Source: Schistocerca nitens
Lineage: Eukaryota > Arthropoda > Insecta > Orthoptera > Acrididae
Direction of reading: 5' to 3'
Assembly: GCF_023898315.1 (NCBI RefSeq)
Contig: NC_064622.1
Coordinates: forward strand, 276,387,503 to 276,451,502
Length of the DNA: 64,000 nucleotides
Positions 1 through 10,658 of the stretch are shown one piece after another. Made by a program: the position numbers and the translations under genes. The first letter of the stretch is position 1, and the number at the start of each line of letters is the position of its first letter. The notes beneath the pieces were generated by a model. It saw nothing but the letters and a program-made list of their open reading frames with translations, was not told where the DNA came from and did not search any database.

Positions 1-192
1 TCTAGGCGCTTCAGTCTGGAACCGCGCTACCGCTACGGTCGCAGGTTCGAATCCTGCCTCGGGCATGGATGTGTGAGATGTCCTTAGGTTAGTTAGTTTT
101 AAGTAGTTCTAAGTTCTAGGGGACTGATGACCACAGCAGTTGAGTCCCATAGTGCTCAGAGCCATTTGAACCATTTTTTTTTTTTTTTTTTT
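1..192 (+). mobile_element. tRNA-derived SINE (family A), 5' end cut by window
   Basis: The RNA polymerase III B box ggttcgaatcc lies at 44-54 in the tRNA-like head. The conserved body follows, and the element ends in gagccatttgaacc plus a T run (167-192). At least fourteen further copies of this family occur in the window, several with exact target-site duplications, which identifies it as a retroposed SINE and not a tRNA gene. Confidence 0.93.
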
Positions 193-771
193 GAACTGCA
201 TGAAGGATTGCCGACTCCCGTTGCGGTGTCATCCCTCTAGGCTTCCGCCGGTCGTGAGTATCAGGCTTAAATGCCCCCCCCCCCCTCCCCCAAGTCGACG
301 ATCAACGGCTTCAAGTATTCCTGCATTGAGCGCGAGAGCTATTTCCGTCAGCTAATCCATATATCAAATTGGCATCTGCATCTCTGCACTTCTGTACACT
401 GCCATTGCATTAGCCAAGTCTGTGATTACGTAGTACCCTATGTGCTTGCAAAGGTCGTACTTATCTCTGGAACAATTGATGTTACCTGCAAACAAGCAAT
501 GACGTGCGTCGCATGGCAACGGGGACATAAAAACAAAACACTGGTGGTGCACGACGTAACAACCAGACGTCACCAAGAGTAGTGCACGCTCGCCATGATT
601 CTAACGTTCTGTTCTTGTGTGTTTCCAATGACTAACGAGATGGGGAAAATGAGTTGTAATGTGGAAACAAAGCTTTCCAGAACCATGTTCGTATAATATA
701 ATTTATTCATGTACCTGTGAGGAACCTGTCCTGCAATTTGTGTCATGCATTTTTGTTACACTCTGTATACA
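193..771. other. unassigned non-coding stretch with a C-rich tract
   Basis: A short C homopolymer lies at 274-285. Open frames through here are short, overlap on both strands and match no family I recognise. I see no promoter, RNA gene or repeat I can name. Confidence 0.5.
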
Positions 772-1582
772 GAAGGAAATGTCTTGACTGATTGACTCAT
801 CATCTCTCAGCCCAAACTGCTGATAGTAACTTCAAATTTGGAGAGTGTGTTGATTTTATACTGTACAAGTCGTTTAAGAAGGTATTTTTTGAAATTCCAC
901 TTCTAAGTTGGTGAAAAAAGGGATGAAAGATTTTTTGAAAATCTATTGCTGTTAAAGCGATTTTGAAGCTAGAATTATGAAAGTTGGTATATGGTTTATC
1001 GCTCAAAAATAAAGACCTATGTGTTTCAACATTTTTCGAAATTTATTCCTTATGGGGGTGAAAAATGGTTGAAAAGATTTTTTAAAAATAAATCATTATT
1101 AAACAACTACTAAAGCATTTTTAAGGTTGCATCCATCAAAACTGGCTTTTTATTTCTCGATTATAAATAAAAAAGTACGTGTTTCAGTGTTTTTGGAAAT
1201 TCAGCCCTTAATGGGTTGAAATAGGGGATCAAAATTTTTATGAAAATATTTCGTTATAGCAAAATATATCTGAAGCTAAATACACGAAAATTAATATTTG
1301 ACTTCTAAATAAATAAGTATTAGGAGATGGAAGTTTGTATGGAAATACCACCATAAAAACTCAGAAGGCAGGATTAACAAAGACCACCGACTCCAGCTAC
1401 CAGAATCACATTTTCGTCAGAAGTACATTCGGAACAGACCATTCTTCTACGGCCTGAATTAGTGTAATAAGTTTAGAAGATGTCACAATTTGTGAACAAA
1501 ATAAAAATTCGATTACAGAAAAACGAACAAATCTGTGCAGACCCTACAGCCCACGCGGGTGTAGCAGCGGGAAATAAGCTAG
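772..1582 (+). mobile_element. putative Helitron/Helentron-like non-autonomous element
   Basis: The right end reads ctag followed by t at 1579-1583, preceded by the GC-rich imperfect palindrome acgcgggtgtagcagcggg (1552-1570). A 3' CTRR end with a nearby hairpin is the Helitron rule. The interior holds three divergent ~150-bp repeats, as is typical of Helentron-associated elements, and there is no coding sequence. The left limit (about 772) is judged from similarity to repeats I remember and has no structural mark. It could instead be another satellite-bearing element. Confidence 0.5.
880..1345. repeat. three diverged ~150-bp tandem repeat units
   Basis: Units recur at about 891, 1038 and 1196 (periods 147 and 158). 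Each carries gaaattc/t, a ggggtgaaa-like motif, a T-rich block, gaagctaaa-like and atgaaa-like words and gtgtttca. They are AT rich, non-coding, and lie inside the Helentron-like element. Confidence 0.7.
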
Positions 1583-2352
1583 TACACTTACTCGTATATT
1601 TGCATGATGCTGGCCGACTTCCGTTTGTTCCTCGCCGATGAAACACACTTCCAAACATTTATAACACTCATTTGTCAATACTACAATGATCGAACTTCAT
1701 CTCCAACATTCTTTAACATTCTCGAAAATTCTGGCCAGCGCCGGCCAGTTCAGTACTTGATTCCCCATTGCTTCACTGACTTCCAATAAGAAATCCATTG
1801 GTGCGATACCTTCTTTTGACAACCATGTTTTCGAGCACAACCCCTGTAGCTCCAAACCAAAATCTTCCTCATGAATGGGAGATGGAGGGCTAGCACACCA
1901 TACAACCACCATGGGGTGCAATGGGCGACTTGCGGAGTAGCGGTATGCACCATCAAACTACGCCTACACATATTATACACAATGACTTAACCTGAACAGA
2001 TCAGGTCATTCAAACCATCTTTTACAGCAGCTCTGGGTTTACATCACATTACAGTTTCATTTAATTAATTATAATTACACTAGTTAACAAATTTCAACTT
2101 TTTTTCTGCATCTGGTTTGTAAATGGGTGGATTTACCTAATTTTGGGGTGCTGAATACACTGGTAAAATCAGTTTCTCTCTATGACGTCACGTTTCCTAG
2201 ATACACAGCAAAATAAAAATGGTAACACCGAAAACTGACTCAATTAATTCAAACAATAATGCGCATTCAGAACGTTTGAAATCAATACTATTTTGTATGT
2301 ATATACGGACATGATGGCAATAAAATAGTTCAGAAGATATTTTCACCTTTAA
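1583..2352. other. unassigned AT-rich stretch
   Basis: Two overlapping minus-strand open frames of about 75 codons (1697-1980) exist but resemble no family I recognise and lack supporting features. Nothing else is identifiable. Confidence 0.45.
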
Positions 2353-2470
2353 TCGTCTTTAGTTTTTGAAAAATACGACGACGGATCTCTTCTTTTGTTT
2401 GCCGTTTTATCACTCTCCCTAACAAGACCCCAGCAGTAGTCACCCATCATCTAAGGGTTCCAATGGCCTT
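2353..2470 (-). pseudogene. C-terminal piece of a conserved arthropod-family pseudogene
   Basis: Read on the minus strand from the LINE target site, this continues the frame that stops at the other side of the LINE. The codons GHWN are followed by an in-frame TAG two codons later, then MMGDYCW and a basic tail ending at TAA (2353-2355). The words RYQGHW...DYCW are hallmarks of an uncharacterised arthropod protein family I remember, often present in many copies and possibly TE-derived. See 8434-9040 for the upstream part. The premature TAG makes it non-functional. Confidence 0.75.
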
Positions 2471-2665
2471 TTTTTTGTTTTGGTTTTTTTGGGCACAAAA
2501 CTGCTATGGTCATTAGCGCCCGGTCTGTGACTTATGAAAAGGTAAAAGACGAAAATGGAAACCAGCAGCAATGGGAACGAAACTCAAAAAATTGGAGAAA
2601 CTAAAAGCAGAAGGAAGGCTTAAAAACCCACTACAGAAAGTGGTTGGTTGTCCCCAAAAAGAGCT

Positions 2666-4120
2666 TCAAATGACTGACGTCAACTCACTGGCACCAATAA
2701 ACTCGAGAACGCGATCGGCTGAGCGCGTGTCATCTGCTAAAATGGACGATATTTCAGGCGACAGCTGTAGACGGGCGCGTAACGGAGTAAAATAGGGGCA
2801 CTCAAGTAAAAGGTGTCTTACCGTCCACAGCTGAGAGCAGAGGGGACAAAGTGGGGGAGGATCGCAGCTTAAAAGATGTCGATGGCTAAAAAGACAGTGC
2901 CCTATCCGGAGTCTAGTTAAAATTACCTCCTCCCGACGACGCGTTCGGGAGGAAGAGGTCCAAGCACAGGGAAGAGCTTTCACGTCCCGCAATTTATTAT
3001 GGGGAAGTGTCGACCAATGTGCATGCCATAAAAGAACAACACGACGACATAAAACGCTCCATAGATCGGCGAAGGGAATCGTGCGAATAGCTGGCCGAAG
3101 AAGAGAGACTGCAGCCTTGGCCGCTAGATCGGCCGCCTCATTTCCACAGATACCAACGTGTCCTGGGATCCAGAGGAACGTCACCGAGACGCCCCCCAGG
3201 TGGAGCAAGCGCAGACAGTCCTGAATTCGGTGGACCAGAGGGTGGACAGGGTAGAGAGCTTGGAGACTGAATAGAGAGCTGAGAGAAACTGAACAGATAA
3301 CATACTGTATCCGCTGATGGTGGCGGATGTAGTGGACAGCCTGGAGAACAGCGTAAAGCTCCGCAGTATAAACCGAACACTGGTCGGGAAGCCGAAATCG
3401 ATTTGGGGTGTCGCCAACAATATAGGCACTCCCTACACCAAACGATGTTTTTGAGCCGTCAGTGTAAATAAATGTGGCTTCCTTCATTTGTGCACATAGA
3501 GCAGAAAATGCCCGACGATAAACAAGTGAAGGGGTACCATCCTTGGGAAACTGACAAAGGTCACGGAGCAGGCAGGTCCGGGGACGGAGCCAAGGCGGTG
3601 CTGTACCCCAAGTTGTCAAGAAAGTTTTAGGAAAGCGGAAGGAAAGAGAATGGAGCAGTTGACGGAAGCGGACTCCCGGTGGTAGTAGGGAGGAAGGGCG
3701 GCCTGCATACCCTAAATCCAAGGAGGCGTCGAAAAAAATGTCATGGGCCGGATTAGCAGGCATGGAAGACAAATGGTTAGCATAACGACTTAGAAGGACA
3801 GCTCGCCGATTGGACAGCGGAGGTTCAGCAGTCTCAGCATAAAGACTTTCCACAGGGCTGGTGTAAAAAGCTCCAGACACTAAACGTAATCCACGGTGGT
3901 GGATAGAGTCGAGACGCCGAAGAATAGACGGCCGAGCAGAGGAGTAAACTATGCTTCCATAGTCCAATTTCGAGCGCACTAAGGCGCGATAGAGGCGGAG
4001 AAGGACCACTCGGTCCGCTCCCCAGGAGGTACCATTCAGGACACGGAGGGTGTTTGAGGGATCGCAGACAGCGAGCCGAAAGATTGGAAACGTGGGAGGA
4101 CCAGCACAGTTTTCTGTCAA
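2666..4120 (-). pseudogene. LINE ORF2 3' part: thumb region, RNase H and terminal zinc motif
   Basis: A 484-codon open frame. The N-terminal third is the post-RT LINE region (LYRALVRSKLDYGS). RNase H follows, with IYTDGSK (first Asp), YTAELYAV (Glu) and GNEAADLAAK (last Asp). The expected second Asp in the ICSDSLSSL-type motif is Val here (ICSVSLSSL), so RNase H is probably inactive. The C-terminus carries a Cys/His cluster (CPLC ... RHLLLECP) usual for this group. The frame continues the RT that lies in another frame at 3834-4787, so frameshifts separate the parts. Confidence 0.88.
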
Positions 4121-5422
4121 ACATAAGACCCAAGAATTTAGCGACGTCCGAAAACGGAAGGTTGACAGGTCCTAGATGTAAGGAAGGTGGAAGAAACTCC
4201 GTACGACGCCAAAAATTAACACAAACGGTCTTACTGGGAGAAAAGCGGAAGCCTGTTTCGATGCTCCAATAGTGGAGGCGATCGAGACAGCCTTGAAGAC
4301 GTCGTTCAAGAAGGCTGGTCCGTTGAGAGCTGTAGTAGGTCGCAAAATCGTCCACAAAGAGGGAGCCCGAGACATCAGGAAGGAGGCAATCCATAATTGG
4401 ATTTATTGCAATGGCAAACAGTACAACACTTAGCACGGAGCCCTGGGGTACCCCGTTTTGTTGGGAGAAGGTACGGGAGAGAGTAGTGTTCACCCGCACT
4501 TTAAATGTGCGCTCTGCCATAAATTCGCGAAGAAAAAGGGGCAACCGACCGCGAAAGCCCCAAGAGAACAGTGTGCGGAGGATGCCTATCCTCCAACAGG
4601 TATCGTATGCTCTCTCCAGACCAAAAAATATTGCTACTGTTTGGAGTTTCCGGAGAAAATTGTTCATGATATAAGTGGAGAGAGAAACAAGATGGTTAAC
4701 TGCAGAACGATGCTTTCGGAAACCGCATTGGGCAGGTGTTAAAAGACTGCGGGACTCCAGCCACCAAGCTAAACGGCAATTCACCATACGCTCAAAACCT
4801 TACATACACTACTCGTGAGAGAAATGGGGCGATAGCTAGAGGGGAGATGTTTGTCCTTGCCAGATTTCGGAACAGGAACGACGATAGCTTCCCGCCATCG
4901 TCTGGGAAAAGTACTGTGTGTCCAAATTCGATTATAAAGGCGAAGGAGGTAACGCAGACTATGGTATGATAAATGCAGCAACATTTGGATGTAAATACCA
5001 TTCGGTCCTGAGGCGGAGGAGCGAGAAGAGGAGAGTGCATGTTGGAGTTCCCGCATGGAGAAAACAGTATTGTAGCTCTCGCGATTTTGAGAGGAGAAAG
5101 CAAGAGGTCGCACTTCCGCTGCACGTTTCTTCGGGAGAAACGCTGGCGGGTAATTTGAAGAGCTCGAAATCTCAGCAAATTGTTGACCCAATGAGGTAGA
5201 AATTGCGACGGGGTCCACTAATGTATCATGCGCGACAGTGAGCCCAGAGACCGGGGAGAAACTAGGCGCGCCTGATAACCGTCGAGTCCGACTCCAAACT
5301 TCCGAGGAGGGAGTGAAGGTGTTAAATGAGCCAGTAAAGAAGTCCCAGCTTGCCTTCTTGCTATCGCGGATGACGCGACGACACCGCGCACGGAACTGCT
5401 TATAGCGGATACAGTTGGCCAA
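3834..5422 (-). pseudogene. LINE ORF2 reverse transcriptase domain, frameshifted
   Basis: Two overlapping frames (4781-5422 and 3834-4787) cover the RT. The first has the SGPNGIYIQML and SYRPISLTS blocks and stops soon after. The second has QCGFRKHRS, then motif A as FFGLERAYD where FFDLEKAYD is expected, NGVPQGSVLS, and motif C as LFVDDFATY. The missing Asp in motif A removes a metal-binding residue even though the VDD motif is intact. With the frame break near 4785 the enzyme cannot be made. Confidence 0.88.
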
Positions 5423-5521
5423 TGTAGGATGGTGTCTGAAAACGCGAAGAGCACGTCACCGCTCACGTATTGCGTCACGGCATGCCTCGTTCCACCAAGG
5501 AACTGGGGGGCGCCGGGGCAA

Positions 5522-6345
5522 TTAGGAGGTGCAAGGTATTGAACGTTCCGCAGCTGTGAGAATAACGTCTGTAATATGTGTGACCTCATCGTCGACGCTA
5601 GGAAAGTGACGGTCATTGAATGTCGCTAGAGACGAAAAAAGTGTCCAATCGGCTTGGGCAAACTTCCAGCGTCTCGGGCACATATATGGCAGTTGTGGCT
5701 GCAATCGAAGGACACATGGAAAGTGATCACTCGAGTGTGTATCAGCAAGGGCGAACCATTCGAAGCGCCGAGCTAGCGGAGCAGTACCAACCGAAAGGTC
5801 CAAATGAGAGAAATTTGTCGTGGAGGCAGACAAAAATGTAGGGTCCCCAGTGTTGAGGCAAACAAGATCCGCTTGGTGGAGGACGTCTAGCAGTAGGGAG
5901 CCATGCGGACAAGGATGTGGAGATCCCCAAAGTGGGTGGTGGGCATTGAAGTTCCCAACCAGCAAATAGGGGGGTGGAAGCTGACCAAGAAGAGGAAGGA
6001 GATCAGCTCGTGCCATTGATGTGGACGATGGAATGTATACAGTACAAAGAGAGAAGGTCTATCCAGAAAGGGAAAGACGGACAGCGACTGCCTGGAAGGA
6101 AGTGTTTAAGGGGATTGGGTGATAATGGAGAGTATTATGGAGAAGAATCATGAGTCCTCCTTGTGCTGGAGTGCCTTCAACAGAGGGGAAATCAAATCGG
6201 ACTGACTGAAAATGGGGGAAGACAAAGCGGTCGTGGGGATGCAGCTTTGTTTCCTGAAGACAGAAGATGACAGGCGAGTAGGATCGTAAGAGGATCGTCA
6301 ATTCATCCCGATTGGCTCGAATTCCGCGGATATTCCAATGGTGGA
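5522..6345 (-). pseudogene. LINE ORF2 apurinic-type endonuclease domain, with stop
   Basis: The frame opens near 6345 with NIRGIRANRDEL, then CLQETKL (Glu of the endonuclease core), an in-frame TAG at 6059-6061, and VGNFNAHHPLWGS where GDFNAHH is usual (Asp to Asn in the core). It ends with LDLSVGT and DTHSSDHFPC (Asp-His). The upstream and downstream halves are in the same frame, so a single stop codon splits the domain. This domain nicks target DNA in intact relatives. Confidence 0.87.
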
Positions 6346-6377
6346 CAGAAAATGGAAGAATGTGACCAAGGTTGCCA

Positions 6378-7840
6378 TCAACTCAACAACTGCTCAGAGC
6401 TTGCGACCAACAGCGTGAAACGGCACTCAGCCGAAGGCATAAGATCCTGATCCATAGGTTGTTCAGGAGCAGCTCCTGCCACCAGCGATTGGCCGGTTGA
6501 TCGGCTGCCAGCAGTGCGCCTCGGCGACACAGAAGACGGCCGAGGGCAGTTACCGCCAGGTGGTGCTGTAGATGAGACACGCTGTGGCGGAGAAGCAGAG
6601 GAACTGGGTTTCTTATTAGCCTTCTTGGAAACATGATGTTTAGATGAAGGATGAACAGATGGTTGTGAAGTTGGGGTACCTGAAAAATCTTCACGGGTAT
6701 GCTCTTTTTTGGAAGTCTGGGTGTCTGACTTTTGGGATCGAGATTTAGCAGAACCCGATGAAGGGTGAGCCATAGATGGAGCAGGCGAAAGTGGGGAGGT
6801 TGAACGGGCGATCTTTGCGCTGGCCGATCTGACGACCGTGTCACTAAAGGTGAGATCACAAGTCTGCGTGGCCGCCTCCTTTGTTGGCCGATGAGAGGCA
6901 AGGACAGTGCTGTATTTTCCTGTCCGAGGCACAGTGGGCTTTCGACTGGCGAATAATTTTCGAGCAGCAAAGGTCGACACCTTTTCCTTCACTCAGATTT
7001 CCTGAATGAGCTTTTCGTCTTTAAAAATGGGGCAATCTCGAGAGGAAGCAGCGTGGTCACTCATACAGTTGATGCAACGAGGGATGGAGGTGGACAAGCA
7101 CCCTCACGGGCATCCTTGCCACACGTAACACATTTGGCCGGATTGGAACAGGACTGGCTGGTGTGATTGAACCACTGACACCGATAGCAACACGTAGGGT
7201 TTGAGACGTAAGGGCAAACGGAAATTATCTCATAGCCCGCTTTGATTTTCGATGGGAGTTGAACTTTGTCAAATGTCAAGAAGACAGTACGGGTTGGAAT
7301 GATGTTTGTGTCAACCCGTTTCATGACTCTATGAACAGCCGTTACGCCCTGGTCAGACAGGTAGTGTTGAATTTCCTCGTCGGACAATCCGTCGAGGGAG
7401 CGAGTATAAACGACTCCACGTGAGGAATTTAAGGTACGGTGTGCTTCCACCCGGACAGGGAAGGTGTGGAGCAGTGAAGTACGCAGCAATTTTTGTGCCT
7501 GGAGGGCACTGACTCTTTCTAACAACAAGGTGCCATTCCGTAATCTGGAACAAGACTTTACAGGACCTGCAATTGCGTCGACACCTTTCTGAATAATGAA
7601 AGGGTTGACCGTGGAGAAGTTGTGACCTTCGTCAGACTGAGAAACAACAAGGAACTGTGGCAACGATGGAAGAACTGTCTGTGGCTGAGACTCAGTGAAC
7701 TTACGCTTGTGAGCAGACATAGTGGAAGATGAGGAAACCATTTCGGAAGAATCCCCCATGATTACCGGCGTCTCCGATGGCGCGCTCCTCCCTTGTGGGG
7801 GCCCTCTCTGAGGGCACTCCCGCCTTAGGTGATTGTTCAC
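6378..7840 (-). pseudogene. LINE ORF1 gag-like nucleic-acid-binding protein, broken
   Basis: The frame at 7061-7840 ends in zinc knuckles: CYRCQWFNHTSQSC fits CX2CX4HX4C, and a second begins CVTCGKD. A one-base frameshift near 7080 moves a third knuckle (CINCMSDHAASSRDC) into another frame, and a TGA near 6990 interrupts before the Ser/Pro/Lys-rich tail (6378-6992). The likely start is the Met before GDSSEMVSS near 7759, or 7840. ORF1 proteins coat LINE RNA. This copy cannot encode the whole protein. Confidence 0.8.
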
Positions 7841-8433
7841 ACCTCAGGTCACACCTCCCGAGAAACGGACGGAGGAACCAATCGGCACTTTCAGAAGGTA
7901 TCAGCTCGGGTAATCACCCCTCCCTGGGCCTGGCCGTTACCAGGGGGTACGTACGTGTCCTACCTGTATACCCGGGGCGGGGAATTACGCGTTACCCCGT
8001 CACCGGCTACGCGTGAAAATGCGTGGGTCAACCTTCAGACACGCTCAGGGAGCAAGAAAGAGAAAGGGAAAAACAAAGAAAGGGAAAGGAAAGAAGAGAG
8101 GTCTCAAACGCCGCAGCGGAGAAAAGGGTAAAGAGAACAGGTAAGGAAAAGAGAAGGACAAAGGAAGGATGAAGACATGCAAGCAGAGAAGGCAAAGAAT
8201 GTGTTACATTTACGAGCGTCCGTCTCCGGATGTAGGCACAAACCATACTCCCACAGGGGGAGAAAGGGAAGGAAAGAGCCAGAGGTGACGGGAGGGGGGA
8301 TGAAGATGGGGGATAGGGAAGGATGCGGAAAAGGAAGGTATGCAGCCCGGAAAGGAAGGAGGGCCACATTAGCTTGGGGTCCCGTGCTCGTTACGCACGT
8401 ATCCACAAAAGAGTTGTGGACCCCCTGGCGGGG
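7841..8433 (-). other. LINE 5' untranslated region with terminal hairpins
   Basis: A purine-rich block on the plus strand (8040-8300) leads to the 5' end. There, ccacaa/ttgtgg arms (8405-8421) form a perfect short hairpin, and ggacccc/ggggtcc arms (8418-8436) form a second one that runs into the target-site duplication. The UTR probably carries the internal promoter, but no specific site can be named. Confidence 0.6.
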
Positions 8434-8445
8434 TCCAATGGCCTT
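8434..8445. repeat. 12-bp target-site duplication of the LINE (pairs with 2459-2470)
   Basis: tccaatggcctt occurs on both sides of the LINE. Removing the LINE and one copy joins the two parts of the interrupted reading frame (RYQGHW) in register. Confidence 0.93.
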
Positions 8446-9040
8446 GGTAACGGTGTTCCATGCTAAGAATGTCTTGGTGAAATCGTTCACCATGCTCGTC
8501 GCTTACGGCTCCCAAATTTTCCGGGAGGAAATCAAGATGAGAATGTAAAAAGTGAATTTTAAGCGACATTTTACACCCTAGGTTCCTATAGTTGTCAAAC
8601 AGATCATTCACAATGGTAACATAGTTTTTGTCTTTTTTGTTACCCAAAAAGCCCTTAACAATTGCTTTAAAAGGAGCTAATTGGATATCTGTGAGTTTGA
8701 TATCAAAGGTTGGATCTTTGAGCAATTTTCTTGTTTGTGGTCCAACAAATATACCTTCTTTAAGTTTTGCCTCGCTTAATTTGAGAAACTCTTAAGTTTT
8801 TGAAGGCCTCACTTTCTTTATCCAGAGCTTTAGAAAGTTCTTGATAAAGCCCAGCTTGATTTGAAGGAGAGGCGAAATGACTTTATCAGGTGCAACCAAT
8901 GGGGTATCGTTCACATTTACGTTTCCAGGAACAAATGACTTCCTTATAGGCCATTTCTTGACTGTATGGTGGTTCTTGGTGTCAGGGCTGTGTCAAAGGC
9001 ACAAAAAGCAGCAGTATTTCGTGAATCCAGCCTGTAAAAC
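8434..9040 (-). pseudogene. conserved arthropod-family pseudogene, N-terminal part
   Basis: The best open stretch (8434-8800) reads KEGIFVGPQ, FLGNKKDKNY, LGCKMSLKIHFLHSHLDF, PENLGAVSDEHGERFHQDI, MEHRYQGHW. These are strongly conserved words of an uncharacterised arthropod protein family I recall. Further upstream, in other frames with stops, are TKYCCFLCL, WPIRKSFVPG and IKLGFIKNFL of the same family, so frameshifts lie near 8790 and 8990. The C-terminus is at 2353-2470 across the LINE. The function of the family is unknown to me. Confidence 0.8.
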
Positions 9041-9337
9041 TACAGGGTGATTCAAAAAGAATACCACAACTTTAGGAATTTAAAACTCTGCAACGACAAA
9101 AGGCAGAGCTAAGCACTATCTGTCGGCGAATTAAGGGAGCTATAAAGTTTCATTTAGTTGTACATTTGTTCGCTTGAGGCGCTGTTGACTAGGCGTCAGC
9201 GTCAGTTGATGCTAAGATGGCGACCGCTCAACAGAAAGCTTTTTGTGTTATTGAGTACGGCAGAAGTGAATCGACGACAGTTGTTCAGCGTGCATTTCGA
9301 ACGAAGTATGGTGTTAAACCTCCTGATAGGTGGTGTA

Positions 9338-10658
9338 CGAGGTGTGGCTAGAAAAAAAACCGGACTAGTACTGGTGAAACAATAAAACGAATGCAATAAG
9401 GCTGAAAGTCGCGTGGCCTGTCACGTGACTCTCGCTCCGCCTACTGCTCGAGTTTCATCTGCCTCCTGCACTCAGTCTGCCCGTGGCGTCTGTTTTAAGT
9501 AGTTGACGTTTTGTCTGTGCGTCGGAAAATGTTGAGTGTACAGAAAGAACAGCGTGTTAACATCAAATTTTGTTTCAAACTAGGAAAATCTGCAAGTGAA
9601 ACGTTTGTAATGTTACAACAAGTGTACGGCGATGATTGTTTATCGCGAACACAAGTGTTTGAGTGGTTTAAACGATTTAAAGATGGCCGCGAAGACACCA
9701 GTGATGACACTCGCACTGGCAGACCATTGTCAGCAAAAACTGATGCAAACATTGAAAAAATCGGTAAACTTGTTCGACAAGATCTCCGTTTAACAATCAG
9801 AGCAGTATCTGAGTTAACAGGAGTTGATAAGGAAAGTGTTAGGCAGATTCTTCATGAAAGTTTCAACATGAACAAAGTGTGTTCAAAAATGGTTCCAAAG
9901 TGTCTCACAATTGAACAGAAGGAACGCCGACGAATGGTTTGTTCTGACATCCTCGAAAACAATGAAAGTGATCCCACCTTCTTACAAAATGTTATTACTT
10001 GCGATGAATCGTGGTTTTTTTACTTACGATCCCGAAACTAAACGCCAATCGATGCATTGGAAAACTCCTGGTTCTCCACGACAAAAAAAAGCACGAATGT
10101 CAAAATCGAAATTCAAGGCAATGATGATTGTTTTTATTGACATCAAAGGGATTGTGCACATTGATTGGGTACCAGAGGGACAAACAGTGAATCAGCATTA
10201 CTACATTAGCGTCCTGGCTACCCTACGTGAGCGAGTACGGAGAAAATTGAACGATTTGTGGAGAAAAAAGTCATGGATCCTTCACCAAGACAATGCCCCA
10301 GCTCACAGTGCGTTGTCAGTGAAGACGTTTTTGGAAAAACACAACATTCCCATCTCAGATCATCCACCCTACTCACCTGATTTGGCCCCCTGTGACTTTT
10401 TTCTTTTCCCTAAAGTCAAGTCAGCTTTGAAAGGAACTAGATTTGAGACTGTTGAAGCAGTAAAAGAAAAAGCGACGGAAGTAATGTATGGACTTACCGA
10501 AAATGATCTGCAGCATTGCTATGAACAGTGGAAAATTAGTATGGAGCGGTGTAGAGACCGAGGAGGAGAGTACATTGAAGGAGATAACATGAAATTGTAA
10601 ATAATTGTAAATAAATGTTTTTCCAGCATCAGTCCGGTTTTTTTCTAGCCGCACCTCG
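9338..10658 (+). mobile_element. mariner element nested in the outer transposase gene
   Basis: TIRs cgaggtg(t/c)ggctagaaaaa lie at 9338 onward and, inverted, ending at 10658. TA duplications are at 9336-9337 and 10659-10660. The length of 1321 bp is typical of mariner. Removing it with one TA restores the host codons for RWCIKRW exactly, and the 1323 bp added keep the outer frame in phase. Confidence 0.96.
9529..10600 (+). pseudogene. mariner (DD34D) transposase with one homopolymer frameshift
   Basis: It starts at ATG 9529 (MLSVQKEQR). HTH regions include SRTQVFEWFKRFKDG and GRPLS. Catalytic motifs are TCDESWFF, LHQDNAPAH and HPPYSPDLAPCDFF, with 34 residues between the last two Asp. A run of seven T at 10015-10021 puts the two halves in different frames; WFFTYDPETKR needs six. 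The frame is otherwise open over its full length (about 356 codons), so this is a very young inactivation or a homopolymer sequencing error. Confidence 0.92.

Larger units (their letters stand above)
2471..8433 (-). mobile_element. full-length, inactivated I-type non-LTR retrotransposon (LINE)
   Basis: This is a 5.96-kb element on the minus strand. Order from 8433 down: purine-rich 5' UTR, ORF1 with CCHC zinc knuckles, then ORF2 with an endonuclease, RT and RNase H, and an A-rich tail at 2471-2490. It is bounded by the identical 12-mer tccaatggcctt at 2459-2470 and 8434-8445, so it is full length and retroposed. An ORF2 with RNase H fits the I group, not Jockey, RTE or CR1. Multiple frameshifts, stops and lost catalytic residues show it is dead. 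Confidence 0.93.

Noticed and set aside
40-60. tRNA gene suggested by B-box sequence
   Set aside because: The same head occurs in many copies with a fixed non-tRNA body and TSDs, so it is a SINE. The same reasoning applies to every other B box of this family.
271-582. 103-codon ORF starting in a C tract
   Set aside because: Low-complexity start, overlapped by an opposite-strand frame, no motif, and no splice or homology support.
880-1345. CRISPR-like array
   Set aside because: Units of ~150 bp are diverged and contiguous without short direct repeats or spacers, and the genome is eukaryotic.
8028-8548. ORFs in the purine-rich region on both strands
   Set aside because: They lie in the LINE 5' UTR and arise from low-complexity purine tracts.
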